Of a DNA stretch of 64,000 bases, positions 21,901-34,995 are shown piece after piece (within the stretch, counting starts at the first letter, position 1; the number at the start of each line of letters is the position of its first letter). Below the pieces are notes generated by a model. That model saw nothing but the letters and a program-made list of their open reading frames with translations, did no database searches and was not told the origin of the DNA. The translations under genes were made by a program, and so were the position numbers. The stretch is from Luzula sylvatica (taxonomy: Eukaryota; Streptophyta; Magnoliopsida; Poales; Juncaceae): assembly GCA_946800325.1 (NCBI GenBank), contig OX326960.1:50277355-50341354 (forward strand). The letters are read 5' to 3'.

Positions 21901-24376
21901 TCAAAACCGAATTTCTTGACAGAAATTTTATGAAAGGATGTGTACTTGACACAACCTTACGGTTTTGTCGATTCATAAGAATTGGGAATAAGATATGCAC
22001 GCTTTAACGATCCATATGATGGATTAGAGAAAGCTTCTCGGAATTGGAATATTCGTTTTGACAAAATTATAAACTGTTATAAAATTGTCGAAACGAATGG
22101 AAACTTTGTGTACACATGAAGGTTAGTGGGAGCTGCGTTATATTTCTTGTAACGACAAAGGATTTAGACGAGACCGCTTATGAATTAAGCGTGAAGATCT
22201 ATATGATAGATCTAAGAAGTTCCTCGTTCTATGTTGTAGCACATATATCGACATATTGTTGAAAATGGTTTTCAACATGTAAACTCCTTGGAGGAGTTAA
22301 ATCAAAATGTCGAATGGCAGAAATTTTGAACGGCTCAATGTGAGACATCAAGCAGCGCGAAAAGTAATAATATGATGCCTTACATTTGATGTTAGGATCT
22401 ATTATATATGTCATGATATGTATATGGCTATCTGTCATACAAATATAGCGTCTAGTTCACCGTCAATAAAATTCATGGGAATCACATGAGTTTGAATGTA
22501 ATTCGATTACATGAGACTAACTCTTGTGAATGTATAATGGTTATACAAATATATACATAATGGTTATGTATATTTAAACCCATCGGGATTTGTATTGATA
22601 GAGGTGAAGTTTATCCTTGAATACTTTGCGAAAGAATTCAGGATTAATTATCTATAATGGTGTGGAGGACGTGTTGGTTATAAAGAGTTATAACAAACAA
22701 CAGTTTCCAAAGATTAACCACGTCCAAATATGTAGCATGACTTTCGATCACAAAGTGTGTACATGTTTTGCTTAAATGAAAACACGGTTATGTGGAAAGG
22801 TTCCACAAGACCAATAGTTTATGATTCTATTTACGGAGGCGAGTATATTGCGGTTATTAATCGCAAAAGGAAGTGGTATGGATCAAGGATACATGACCAA
22901 ACTCTAGTAGTCACGAGTTATCGGATTTATGGTTGTTTATTGCGTGAGACGCAATAGTACAAGCCAAAAATGCCGAGGTCACAACCACTTCTAGCCAATA
23001 CTCAGAAAATTTCATTTGATCCATGAAATTTTGTGAAAAGATGTGATCGTAGGTATTGGAAATGTTCCAATCCTGATGATGATTAACACTAGCGGGAACG
23101 TGCGGACCCGTTTACAAAACCGCTCTCTCTAGTCGCGCGTGACTGTCATGCAATGACTATGGGTATGGAGATACCTAGAGGAGGAAGAAGAGAGTAGAGT
23201 GTAGTTATCTAATACGATAGTCCTCGCAGGTTATGGGTACGGAGATACCCATAGGTAAACGTTGTATCACCCAAATACTTAGTGCATATGAATGCATCCC
23301 TTTTAAAAATTTTGTTTACTTAAATTAATATGCATTCACCTTATATGAAAACTGTGTGCTGGGTTGTGTAATATGATTGTTACATGAACCTTGATTTGAA
23401 CTTGTGTGGACGTCGACACGGTTGAGGACCATGTGCAGCAAAACCGTCACACTTAAAGTGTCATTTCTAAACATCCCTAGTCGCGGATCAGCTTGCTTAA
23501 GAGAAAAGCATTTCTATTATTAGATAATAGACTGAACGCGTACACTAGTACGTTTGCCGAGGAGATGATTATGTTTTGCTAATCATGGGACAAGGTGCTT
23601 GTCGAATCGGGAACGTAGATATATGTTAGGTTACATGTATTGGATATGACCGAAGCCGCGAGTCCATGACATGGTTTAGTCATTATAGATGGACTTGCGA
23701 CGGATGGGGTTTTAGGTTCTTCATACTTGAGGGGATCATTGATTGCGTTACGTGCGTAACACAATGCTTTGATATGATCTTACGCTCACCGTAACAGGGA
23801 GTTAAAAGGGTCATCATTGGGTATTGTCCGAAACACGGAATTCAATGTGAGTCTCCAAGATAGGAATTGTTTATTCCGAAAGGAAGAGATATCTCTTAGG
23901 CGCCGCTCGATGAGTCGATTAACGAAATCTCTGGCCAGAGTCAATGATATTAATGGTTAATATCGATTGAAATTTGTTAAATCAACTCGGAATCGGGGAA
24001 TAAGTCTAGTTAATCAAATTATAAGGATGACTATTACCATGCCTTTTGATTAACGGATATCGCAAACAAGAGAACTAGTAACCGCTATTCGAGATAGGCA
24101 CAATGATCACAATCATTATTCGTTTAACATGGGTAGCTATGATGGAGTGACTAGATCCCGATCATGAGCTTGTAGGCATTGGAAACAACCTACTGCCATC
24201 GTTAAGTCGAACCTACATCGTCACACAACGAGTCGTACTAAGTCGGGCTTGGTCATAAAATCGGCACATTGGATGTGCATAGCTTGGTATTTGATACGCG
24301 AGCTATATTCTCTAAAATCGTGCGTATTGGATATGCATGAGTACCTTTTAGGTAGATCTGAAATTGAGTGGGAGAC

Positions 24377-25413
24377 TGAAGGAAATACAGTTTCAGGATC
24401 AACCGTAAAAGTGTACACAAGGATAAACGAATGTAGTCGTACATTCGTAGCCATAACTTTCAGTAGGAAACTCCGATTTGAATGGTTCAAATTGGGTAAG
24501 ATAGATAATTAGATTATCTATAACCTTCATGTAGAAATATATTTCATATGAACGAAGTATAAGTGTCGTTTCTGTGAAATACCGAAAGGGTGCAACAGTA
24601 TGACATACAGTTAGTAAAACAGTCATAACTTTTGCATCCGAACTCCAATTGGACTGGGCCAAATTGGGTCGTGTCGATAATAAGATTATCTACAACGTTC
24701 GTGTTGGTTAATTTTCTGTCAGAGAAATTTATCAATTTCGTTTGGACAGAATACTGACCAGGTTCATGCAGTTTTCTGTGTGAGATGGTGTATATTTGAT
24801 ATACATGACTTTTGGCTAATCCTGATCCTATTAGATATAAATAGGATTTTCTCTCTCATCTTGACTAAGCAATTCAATCAGTATTATTCTGCCTAATACA
24901 CAAGAGAAAAAGAGCAAATTCAGATTTGATCTTTCGTGAGTGAAAAGGTACGAAGAGAGAGAAATCGAGAAAGGAGTTTCTCGAGTAATAGAGAATCGAT
25001 TAGATCGAGCAAGTTCGCCGGTGCATCGTCTAGGCAGGTGCATCCGCGACCGACGTCTTACGAATCACCGTGGATACAAGTAGAGGAGTGACGTTTGTGA
25101 CTCTTCGATTGTGATCGACTCGAGTAAGAAAGACGGTGGAAACGCTTGGACGCACGAGGACGAAGTCGAGTGAACCGGCGTAGCAAACGATTGGTGAAGG
25201 ACGCGTGGTATGGGACGCGCGGATTGTCACCAACGTGACAGGAAATAGAAGGCGGCGATCAACCCTTCGTGTGCCATCAATTTGGCACTGGTATAGATCT
25301 ATCCTTCTAATTGCATCGTACCCTCGAAGTCGTGGCGTGATCTCGGGAATCGGGGAATCGGACCGGGCCTTCATTCCGCTGCGCGGGCCCGGGGTCGAGG
25401 ATATTCCCCAACA
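24377..25413 (+). repeat. 3' LTR of element A
   Basis: Same length as the 5' LTR (1037 bp), preceded by GAGTGGGAGAC and followed by the CATGA duplication. Confidence 0.93.
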
Positions 25414-26228
25414 CATGACTTCGAGGGTACGATGCAATAGAAGGATAGATTCATACCGGTGCAAAATTGATTCCATTCGAAGGGTTGATCGCTATTCCTT
25501 CTTTCTCCTGTCACGTTGGTGACAATCCGCGCGTCCCACACCACGCGTCTTTCACCACTCATTGACATTCCTTGTTCCTCGGGTTCGATCACAATCGGAG
25601 AGCCACACGTGTCGCTCCTCTACGTGTATCCACCTTGAGTCGGAAGACGTCGGTCGCGGATGCAACTGCCTAGACGAAGCACCGGCGAACTTGCTTGATT
25701 AGATCGATTCTCTACACCGAGAAAAACTCTTTTTCTCGGTTTTCTCTCTTCGCACTCTTTCGCTCTTAGAAAGATGACTCTCTATTTTTTGGATAATTCT
25801 CTAGATAGAATTGATTGGACTGAATTGAGAAGAGAGAAATATCCTATTTATATCACATAGGATTAGGATGAGCCAAAAGACATGTAAAAACGAAAAAATC
25901 AACCTTCACGAAAGTTGTAGATAATCTCATTATCTTTCGAACCCAATTTGGCCCAGCCCAATTGGAGTTCGTATGCAAAAGTTATGACAGTTTTACTAAC
26001 TGTATGTCATACTGTTGCACCCTTTCGGTATTTCATTGAAACGACATTGATACTTCGTTCACATGAAATATATTTCTACATGAAGGTTCTAGATAATCTC
26101 ATTATCTATCTAACCCAATTTGAACCATTCAAGTTGGAATTTCCTACTGAAAGTTATGCCCATGAACGCGTACGTTCGTTTATCCTTGTGTACACTTTTA
26201 CGGTTGATCCGAAACTGTATTTCTTTCA

Positions 26229-26660
26229 AAAGGTCATGTTCATGAATGTTCTGGACACATGTGAAAGGTTATGTTCACACTAGTGAAGAGTCATATTCAT
26301 GGATCATAGACACTAGTGAAGAGTCATGTTCATACTAGTGAGGAGTCATGTTCATGAACCATGTAGCCTATAAATAGGGATCTAGTTTGTGTCATTTTAA
26401 CACCAGAAATTTTTTTGTAATCTCTCTCTTTCTTCTATAATAAAATTCAAGTTTCATTGAATCGTTTCTTCTTCTATATTTCGGTTGTGATCCTTGGCTA
26501 GTGCAACGTGTTGTTGTACTATTACTAACTTCGATTATCGTTACAAAAAGAACAGGAGCACTACGCGGCCGTCGTAGTGGTCGTTATCTTCATCAGCCGT
26601 CGTGGTGACGATTCGGACATCAGTTTCGCCAAAAATCGCCGGCTAGGGTTCGGCATTTTT
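26229..26660 (+). mobile_element. Fragment of another LTR or promoter-like repeat
   Basis: About four direct repeats of ACTAGTGAAGAGTCATGTTC (26271-26355) precede TATAAATAGGG at 26369, then a T-rich leader. This looks like an LTR promoter of another family, but neither terminus nor primer site could be fixed. Confidence 0.4.
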
Positions 26661-27700
26661 TTTCTCTTGCTCTTGCTCCTGTTGCTCGTGTGGTGTAAAA
26701 TGAGAGGAGAGAGAGAGGGAAGGAGTATAAGAATATTTTTGGGATTACTTAGCTAGAGTGGGTGTACCGTGGTCCAAGCCACTGAGCTCTTTTATTCTCT
26801 ACTTGGTGCACTTGAACATTGTTTATCTAAGGTGTAGTTAAGTCATTTTTCCATGCAACACAGAAAAATAGTAAGAAAACCACATAAAATCTCCAAATTT
26901 TTTTTTGAGAGAGCTGCTCACAAGGCAGCCGGAGAAAGGGCAAATTTGTTCAAAAATATACACAAGTATAAATAAATTATTTTAATGTCCATGTGATATG
27001 ACCAGTACAGAGTAGTTGATATGTGCATGGATTTTAATGTTCTTATTATAATTAGTATAATGCAACAGTTATTGCTATTACCAAGTTGGGTCACGTTTTC
27101 GTTTCTCAGCCGTTTGATCGAATTTATGAATGGCTGATATTTGATTCATATTGATAATAGTTATTTATTGAATATAATTGGTCCACCTATATCATATTAT
27201 CCTGCAAATAACAAAACTATGGTCCATGTCAAACCGTGTTCATTCGGATTGTTTGACCTAAAAACTCATATAACCTTTTTTTCTCCTTTCTCTCACTCTT
27301 TCGCGAAGTGTCCCAAAAACAGAACCCTTCTTTCCAAACGGCAAGTCGGCGGTGACGACGGTTCGTGCATTTCTCGCCGGTCAAGTTGGCGTGTTTCATA
27401 GTTTTTCATGATTTAAATTGCGACGCAATTGTGCCGTCATAACGTAAATCGCAATAAATATTTTTGAAACGCAATGCCGCAACCTACTAAATTGCGCCGC
27501 AATATCGTCGCAATATCGCGCAATATCGGTGATCATATGTAAATTACAGTCCAAGTGCAATATACTGCTATATCGGTGATCATATGTAATTGTAATTTGA
27601 TTTTGTATTTGTAATTTGTATCGTCGGAAAGTATATGTTTGTGTATTTTGTATCATCGAGAAATATATGTTTGTGTATTTTGTATCATGGATTTAAAAAA
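26661..27700. other. Intergenic, no gene seen
   Basis: Includes a CG-rich repeat-like patch of GCGACGCAAT and GCAATATCG words at about 27415-27535. The ORF at 27141-27401 is not recognisable. Confidence 0.45.
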
Positions 27701-27707
27701 ATATATG

Positions 27708-27770
<63 letters not shown>

Positions 27771-27780
27771 TAGAGAGAGA
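27701..27780. repeat. (TA)n then (GA)n microsatellite
   Basis: Abuts the left terminal repeat of the TIR element. A second (TA)n run (30471-30504) abuts the right end, suggesting insertion into a TA repeat. Confidence 0.85.
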
Positions 27781-30466
27781 GAGGAGCTAAAATACTTAAT
27801 TAAGTATCAGCCTTTTGGTGCTTAACATCTCTCTGTCGTTAGATTGCTTTAAGATATGTGCTCAAGCTATAGATGGAACGGTGATTATTCTTCCTCCGTT
27901 TATTCATTTCCGTCTCACTTTTGCCTTCCTTCCCTTCATGAGTTTTCTTAACAAACTAGGTCTCCAATGGCCGATGGCGATAGAATCGTCTCTTCTTCAG
28001 GCGATACAGACACATATATCGTTTCGCCCCTTTTTCTGGCGACTTGGCGACGGAACCAAACCCCTGCTCGGGGGTCCATAGGCGAGGAAGCTTCTCCCAA
28101 TGCTAAACTGGGAAACCTTAATTGTCTTGTCTATCTTTCTTCTAGTATTGAAGCAAGAAATTTATAATCGATCTTCTTCTTCTAATGTTAAGGTAACTCA
28201 TGATTGTGTGGATGATTGATTAGTTGTAGTTTCCCAATTTCACTTCTAGTTGCTCCTATTTACCTGAACGACTAGCCCTAACCTTAACCATATTGATATT
28301 AATTGAAGTTCCCGTTGGTGATATAATTCTTATCTCAATTCTCATGTAACTCAGGGAATTTTTTATGTTATCATGAATCAACCTTCTTATACTATTCAAT
28401 TTTGGATACTGAAACTTATTTCCCAGTGAATTCCAATTCTCAAAGAATGTAACTTGGACAAATCTTGCTCAATTTGAGTTATAATTTCTCAATTTCGGTT
28501 CTAATTGTAAAATTCGGTATCGCTGACAATAGATAGTGTACTTGTCGAAAGAATATGGTTAGTAAGGCGCCTCCGGTTTGATGGTATGCCCAAATAATTT
28601 GATTTGCAATTATTATTTGATGGTATGTAAATTTGTTTATTTTTCACATATACCCCACAATTTGAAGTATTTGCCCCTTATTTTTGCAAGTGCAAAATTT
28701 ATATCCTAATAAATATATTAAAGTGCTAATTTCATTATTCACTCCTTTTCTATTTGTATTATTTTGCAGAAAGGAAAGTAAGTTAGGCAGAAAATATGCA
28801 AGTGATGGTCATGGAAATTGACTACAATGGTGGTTGTGATTAGGGTTTCGTTATTTGGGTAATTGTTGCCGCGTTTACATATTTTTGGGCGTATTTAAAA
28901 GTTGGACTATTGGACTTGTTTTTAATTTTGAACAAATTTAAGGTTTTACAGATATATAGATATATTTATAATATTTTAGTTTGATGGACTTGAATGAAAT
29001 ATCGTAACATTGTCACATTTTGAAATTTTAGGATATATGAATTATTTTAGTTATTGATTGGGTATAATTGCAAGAATACACTTGTAAAATTATTATGGTG
29101 GCGAGTTTGAAACATCATAATGAAAAACTTGAGAATTTAGGAGAAGTTGTGTATTGTAGTGTAAAAATGTTGGTACCGCTCGATACATGTTTAATATTAG
29201 TTGAGAAAAGATAGGATTTTCTGATCTTTGATAATACCAATTTAACTTGACAATTTCATTATACAAATTTGCCGAACAATATCTAAACAAGAATCATACA
29301 CAATATATACAACAATACCCTAACAACCTCACATAAATGAAGAATCATATATATATGCCCCAATCATACCCTAAAAACCTCACATAAATTGAAAAACATA
29401 GTTTATCTTCACTTTTTTCCATCTCTTTAGTGTGATTTCACTTCTTATAGCTCTCAAACCAAAGGTTCTACGAGAGGGGTCTGCACAGGAAAACAAAGAA
29501 TTTTAATTTTTTAACTGATAGAGGGCAAAATTGAAATTAAGCAACTAGGGTTAGGATTTACCTCAACGCTACAAGAAGAGGCGTTGATCGACCAGTGTTA
29601 GGTCTCTCGCTCTTCTTCGCCATTGAAAGATTGTGTTGGCAGAATTATGACGTACAATGCTTTTCTTCAACTGAAAAATTTATATATTTAAAATTGAGAA
29701 AAAATGAATAAAAATTATGAATACTCAAGTCAACACAGGGATTAAAGCAGATACATGGATTAAGTGATTTGATTCCTCTCTTTTCTGATCACGACAGAAG
29801 ATAAGGGTTCCCTAGAAGATGAAGGGGCTAGTTGGTTACCTATGTTTTTTTTATCACCAGAAGTGAAATTAATTAGGGTTAACAGCTTAAGATTCCTCAG
29901 TTCCAATCCAGAATTGAATTAAGCACTAAAACGGGATTAATTTTGCCAAAAGGGGGATTAATCATTGCCAGCACCAAATTAAATTAAACAAATTGATTCA
30001 AAATTACCTCAACACGAGAATAATGAAGGCGATAGTCGAGGAAGGATTCACCTTTATCTCTAATCCGACAGGGTTAGGGTTTTCGCCTATTTTGTCATCT
30101 CTTCATTTTGCGATAAGGTGGATCAGGGTTACTTCTTCAATTCACCAAGAGGGGCGATATCCTCCCTGGTGCGTCTTGTTCTTCATTTCGTGAGAGAAGA
30201 GAAGTGTCTCCTTCCCGATGTGTGTTCTTTATTTCGTGAGAGAGGATAGGTGATTTTAATACTGTTGCGTTTTCTTCTTCAATTGGTCAGATAAGAGTAT
30301 CTCCATGGATACAAAATGGGCGAAGGTTAGGTTAGAACTTAGAAGACGCCGTTTAATAAAATCACTACGCCGTTTATGTGCTCAGTACGAATCTTGATGT
30401 AATCTAACGATAGAGAGATGTTAAGCACCAAAAGGATGATACTTAATTAAGTATTTTAGCCCCTCT

Positions 30467-30467
<1 letters not shown>
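27781..30467. mobile_element. TIR DNA element in a TA microsatellite, 2.7 kb, superfamily uncertain
   Basis: Terminal inverted repeats of about 70 bp (27781-27852 and 30397-30467), starting G.GGAGCTAAAATACTTAAT on the left. Each contains the perfect palindrome ATACTTAATTAAGTAT. No transposase is recognised. The right half holds two minus-strand leader-like units with TTGAG followed by GTAA (about 29575 and 30010). The design resembles MULEs that insert into TA repeats, but the target duplication cannot be resolved there. Confidence 0.65.
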
Positions 30468-30507
<40 letters not shown>

Positions 30508-30529
30508 AAATTAAAAAAATATTAATAAA

Positions 30530-30797
30530 TACTATTAGGGTCGGCCAACCCCATTAGCTGACGCGTCAGTACTGACAGTACTATTTCTGCTGTGAATTGA
30601 CTGATGGTTATAGGGTCGGCCCGCCCCATTAAATACCGCCCCAAAAACGTTATAGGGTCGGCCCGCTCCTGACAGGAACGCAATTTTTAGGGACACCCAT
30701 TTAGGGTCGCCTCACCGACCCAATAACCTATAGGGACGGTTTTGAGGTCTTGTTGGGTCAGTTTTGGCTGCCCCAATAATCCATATGTGTTGTAGTG
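30530..30797. mobile_element. CACTA-type terminus with subterminal repeats
   Basis: Read on the minus strand the segment starts CACTACAACACATATGG, the conserved CACTA end, followed by repeated words whose plus-strand form is ATAGGGTCGGCCCGCCCC (three to four variants). No matching end was found to the left, so this is a solitary end or a truncated element. Confidence 0.6.
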
Positions 30798-31330
30798 ACA
30801 TGATATCGCGTTCAAGATTCTTCCATCATTCAATTTTCTTTGTGATACAAAATAGTATATTATGTGACATGACTATTTTTGGATAAATCAAACCTCTTAA
30901 CACATACTTTGTTCAATACTGTTGTTTGGATTGTTTGTTGGTTATTTAATTTGCAAAAATCAAATAGGAACAAATAGAAACAAATTGTGTCGAAATAATA
31001 CATGACGACGAAAAAGAAAAACAGCTCTTTTTATTTGTTATTTAGTTATACAAAAAAAGAAGGGGCGACCAAATAACACGACAAGGAAAAACAAAACATG
31101 CAAAAAAAAAGAAGATAAAACTTGTGTTTTTATTGAGAAGCATAATAATGGAACATCGTACTCGACATATTTTTTTCATTGCTTTCTGTGTACAGAACTA
31201 AGCCGCGAAAAATAACACATGCCATAAAAAAAAAAACGTGCAAAAAAAAAAGCAAACTGATTTTTTTTATCGTTAAGCACAATGAGACAACTATACTCAA
31301 CACAAAAAATTTCATGGTTTTCTACATACC
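30798..31330. other. Intergenic, no gene seen
   Basis: AT-rich, with no recognisable coding sequence. Confidence 0.5.
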
Positions 31331-32285
31331 TACTTTTTTTTTTTGAAAGTAGGGGCAATGCCTCCAATGTGTTTGTAATATATAAAAAGGTATAGTTACA
31401 TATACATCATAATCCTGACGAGATGATTATTTATCAAGGATTCATTAAATATGAAGAAATTGATACCTATCTACCCGCTTTTTTCCACATAATCGAATAT
31501 TCCACCGCCTTGCTCGCCGAGTAAGATGGAGGTTGTTGTTGCCCAATAAATAATCGTGTGTTTCTCTCTAAGGTGTCCCTTTCCTCCTTGGACGCCGATT
31601 TTGCAAAAAATAGCCAACTCTCCGAGATAGATTCTCCTCCTCTGAATCTTGAGTCTAGGCTACATTTTATCTCGATTTGTCTCCAAGTCGCCATTGTGTA
31701 TGTGCAATTATGGAGGAGGTGTTCTTTTGTTTCTTGTTGTCTCCCACAAAGAGTGCAAGTTGGTGTGTGGTTCCACCTTTTCCTATTTAGAAGTTCGGCT
31801 GTGTTTATTCTACCTAGTATGACAAGCCATAGGAAGATCTTGCATTTTGGAGGCGCTATAATCCGCCATAGCCGACTATGCCACTCGGTTACCACACCCG
31901 GGTTTCTAAGAAAGTTGTATGCCGTTTTCGATGTGAAGACGTTGCTAGGTTCTCATCTCCAGTGGGTTATGTTGTGGACTTCATTTTTATGTATTGACAT
32001 TCGGTATGCGGGGATTAGTTTGCATAGTTCTTTAATGAAGTAGGAGGATTTAGCATCGGGTATGTTCGTTAGTTCCGACGTGGTTTCAATATTGTACAAT
32101 TGGGTTATGTAATTTCCCCAAATGTTGGGTTGTTGTTCGTCTATTTTCCAAAGGAATTTCATGAGCAAAGCATCATTCATTTGTTCCAAATTTAGCATCT
32201 CTAGACCCCCGTTTATCTTTGGGAGGCATACTTTCTCCCTACTTATAGATGAAAATCGGAACATACACGTCACGAATGAAAATTG
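31331..32285 (-). pseudogene. 5'-truncated LINE: end of ORF2 with zf-RVT domain
   Basis: Two minus-strand frames. 32273-31953 contains KVCLPKINGGLEMLN and NDALLMKFLWKID, the stretch that lies between the reverse transcriptase and the zinc-binding domain in plant LINEs. 31895-31467 contains PPKCKIFLWL and CTLCGRQQETKEHLLHNC, the reverse transcriptase zinc-binding (zf-RVT) domain. A T-run at 31333-31345 is the minus-strand poly(A) tail, so this is a typical 5'-truncated insertion. It belongs to a different LINE copy than 47-55 kb. Confidence 0.85.
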
Positions 32286-33220
32286 AAATCATTCTCTTGA
32301 AATAAAAAAGGAAAATTTATTCTCATAAAATAACACGAAAATATTTGCCTTTTGCAGTTGGTGATTTTCGTATTTATACTAATTCGTTAGATTGAATATC
32401 GAGCACTAAACAAAATGTGATATTGCTTCAATTCGTCCCTATCTGATTATGAAATGTGATATTATTTACATTTCATTATATCTGGCTATGACTTTTTGGT
32501 CGATCCAAATTGTTTACGATATTCGATGCTTGCTTTGTTCGATATTCGACGCATGCTTTCTTGGTTATTTAGTATTAAAATAACCGAACAATAAAAAACC
32601 GAAAAAACCGTGAAAAATAACATTTGACAAAGAAAAAGTCAAACACGTGTCTTTGTTGGTTATTTAATTTCGCAAAAACTGAACAAAAACAAACTCAAAC
32701 AAGCCGCAACGAAATAACAGATGACAACAAAAAAGTGAAACGAGCCAAAACAAATGTGAACTGTCTTCTTCTATCGAAAAGTATAATAAGATAAATTTGT
32801 ATGCACAAAACGAAAAACAAAACCGTCTTATTTTGTCATTAAGCACTATTTGTCGAATACAATTGTCTGATCAAAATAGAACTCTTGGGTATAATCGGAT
32901 AAAATTGATGAAATAAATCCAAAAAATCTGTAACATAAACTTTCGAACGATTAAATCCTGAAATTCTAACCTTTTAGCAATAACAAATTGGTAGCAAATA
33001 AATGTTTGTTTTGTCGAAATAATAATAAAACACTCTTTTTGTATGGAGAAGTCTTCTTACAAATTTAAAATGACAAATTGGTTAGTACTGCCGTGGCGGC
33101 GGTCTCCAGGAGGAATCTCTAATTACATGCCTACTAACACAACTCGGTGGCCTGCCTACATACGCGAGAGAGATGCATGGATGCCACCATGGTGCTGACG
33201 ACGGAGAGACATCGGAATCC
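32286..33220. other. Intergenic, no gene seen
   Basis: AT-rich with scattered short ORFs that lack features. Confidence 0.5.
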
Positions 33221-33332
33221 AGTTGCAGAGAGAAAGAGACGCACAAAGAAGATCGCCCGAGAGAAAGAGGGACGCCAGTTGCAGAGAGAAAGAGACGCAC
33301 AAAGAAGATTGCCCGAGAGAAAGAGGGACGCC
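33221..33332. repeat. 56-bp tandem duplication
   Basis: Two copies (33221-33276 and 33277-33332) of a purine-rich unit containing GCAGAGAGAAAGAGACGCAC, differing at one base. The plus-strand ORF across it is Arg/Glu-rich and not recognised. Confidence 0.9.
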
Positions 33333-33339
33333 ATTAGCA

Positions 33340-34960
33340 GATCGAGCCACAGTCAAAAAGTAAGCACTTCTATTTCAGTAAGTTTCGTTTGTTCTTTTCT
33401 CCACAGTTTAATACTATTCTGTTTCGTTTTTCTTTTGAATTTTTGCTTGGATTTTAGTGATTTGTTCATTCTTTCTGTGCCATTTTTGAATCTAGATCCT
33501 CTGCTCTTGCGAGGTATTTGTTCTGTCGGGATCGTTGGGGTATAGTTCTGGATTAATTTGTCGATCGTCTCATCTCTTCTACTTCTTTCTTGTAGCTCCA
33601 AAAAGTTGCTTGGCGATGCTCATTAATCAGCTCCAATTAATATCTGGTATGTAGGTTGCTGGTATGTAAGTTGAATTATTTGGTATGTAAGTTGTATATT
33701 TGCTTTCGATTTGATTATCAATCAGAAATTCGGCCGAATAGGTGGACATATACTCTTCATAAGCTATTCCGAACTCCTACAATTGCTCCACATTTTCATG
33801 CGAGTAATTTCAGAACAAATTAAGAATTAAAGAAATGATATTTTAATATTTAATAAATATTGAATCCTTCATTAATTTTCATTATTTTTATCTCACAATG
33901 ATAACGAGATAATATGTTTCTTTCTTAATTTCATTAATTTTCTTCAAAACCTTCATGATATATCAGTTGGTCTTCAAAGCCTAGAGGAGTATTGTCATCC
34001 TCTAGGCTTCTAATTATTCATGGATGTTGTTCATTCAAAATCATTTATTAATTTTATAATTATTTTTTGTCAATAATTAATCACTGGCCAGAATAGCAGT
34101 AAGAAATCGTCCCCTCCTTTTGCAGTGAGGTTTGTACTTGCCAGGACAATGAGTTAGTGTTATTTATCCGATATTTTGTACTTTTTTTGTTTACTTCTTG
34201 TGACGGTGTGTATAGAAATATTGCATTAAGAACTGACAATAACTTCTACAGACATGGTCACCTTGACAGGTATAATAGTCCCAATATATTTTTTTGAGAA
34301 AAATAAAGTAGGTTCTTACGCCATATTTCTATTGATTTTATTAATAATTAATTCATACAAAATAGAGATGTTTGCCGTAATCTCAAAGCTAATCCTAAAC
34401 ATCTCTTAAATATTCATATGAAAAATTATTAAACAAAAAAAACCTAATCACTAAAACATCTCTCAACATTAAAATAAAACAAAATTCCAATTTGGAATTT
34501 GCTTTCCTTGATTCCCAGGTCCGGCTTTGAATTCCTTCAAAGCTAATCTTGCTTCTTCTTAAATCTACATTTTTTTTACTGGATCTTCTTCAAATCTTCA
34601 GTTGGATTCCCAGAGTGAAAAAATATTCCTCGTCAACATGGAATATATTTTGTGTGTAGTAGTAGGATTTTTGAAAAATGAGTAACTTGACTATTAGCAA
34701 AGAACATGTCAACATGGATAGTTTGTGAATGCCGATTTATTGAAGTTGTGAGTGTAGATTTGAAACATGTAATTATGTGTATTTTACTCTAATTTGCTTC
34801 TTTACATGAATTATAAACAATAACTAGTAAAGTTATTTTTTTAATTAATTTTTGTGCGATTACGAAGACAACAAATGTAAATATCTAATATTCTTGTTTT
34901 GCATAACTATCTACTTATTTCTGTTGAAAGACTTGTATTAGACACATTGATTAATTATGA
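33340..34960. other. Non-coding, probably Helitron body
   Basis: No gene recognised. The right end is the Helitron-type terminus at 34995; the left end is unknown. Confidence 0.35.
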
Positions 34961-34965
34961 ATAAA

Positions 34966-34995
34966 CGCACAGCGAAGCGCGGACAATTTTTCTAG
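34966..34995 (+). mobile_element. Helitron-type 3' end
   Basis: CGCACAGCGAAGCGCGG hairpin region, a 9-nt gap, then CTAG (34992-34995) followed by T. It is nearly the same as the end at 63659-63688, so the two form one family. Confidence 0.65.

Larger units (their letters stand above)
16985..25413 (+). mobile_element. Full-length Ty1/copia element A, coding-dead
   Basis: 8429 bp with two 1037-bp LTRs beginning TG and ending CA, and flanked by CATGA at 16980-16984 and 25414-25418. The primer site is at 18023-18034 and the polypurine tract at 24366-24376. Remnants in copia order: pre-integrase (WHCRLSHIN-like, about 20435), integrase (GGYRYFVTFMDG then a TAA at 20688-20690), reverse transcriptase (AYYDYVMWQ, about 21860) and RNase H (GGEYIAV, about 22835). 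Many frameshifts and stops; no polyprotein can be made. By eye the LTRs differ at about a dozen sites. Confidence 0.95.
16902..26228 (-). mobile_element. Antisense solo LTR of the same copia family, split by element A
   Basis: The left part (16902-16984) is the inverse of the LTR 3' end, with CGACCCCGGGTCCGCG and AAGGCCTGGTCCG words. The right part (25419-26228) continues as the inverse of the rest of the LTR and ends CTGTATTTCTTTCA, the inverse of the LTR start. Removing element A plus one CATGA copy restores a continuous LTR of about 0.9 kb. It is clearly more diverged than the LTRs of A and B. Flanks share only AAAG, so no perfect duplication remains. Confidence 0.88.

Noticed and set aside
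27815..28167. Two overlapping ORFs in the TIR element
   Set aside because: No recognisable domain; may be captured sequence but not supportable as genes.
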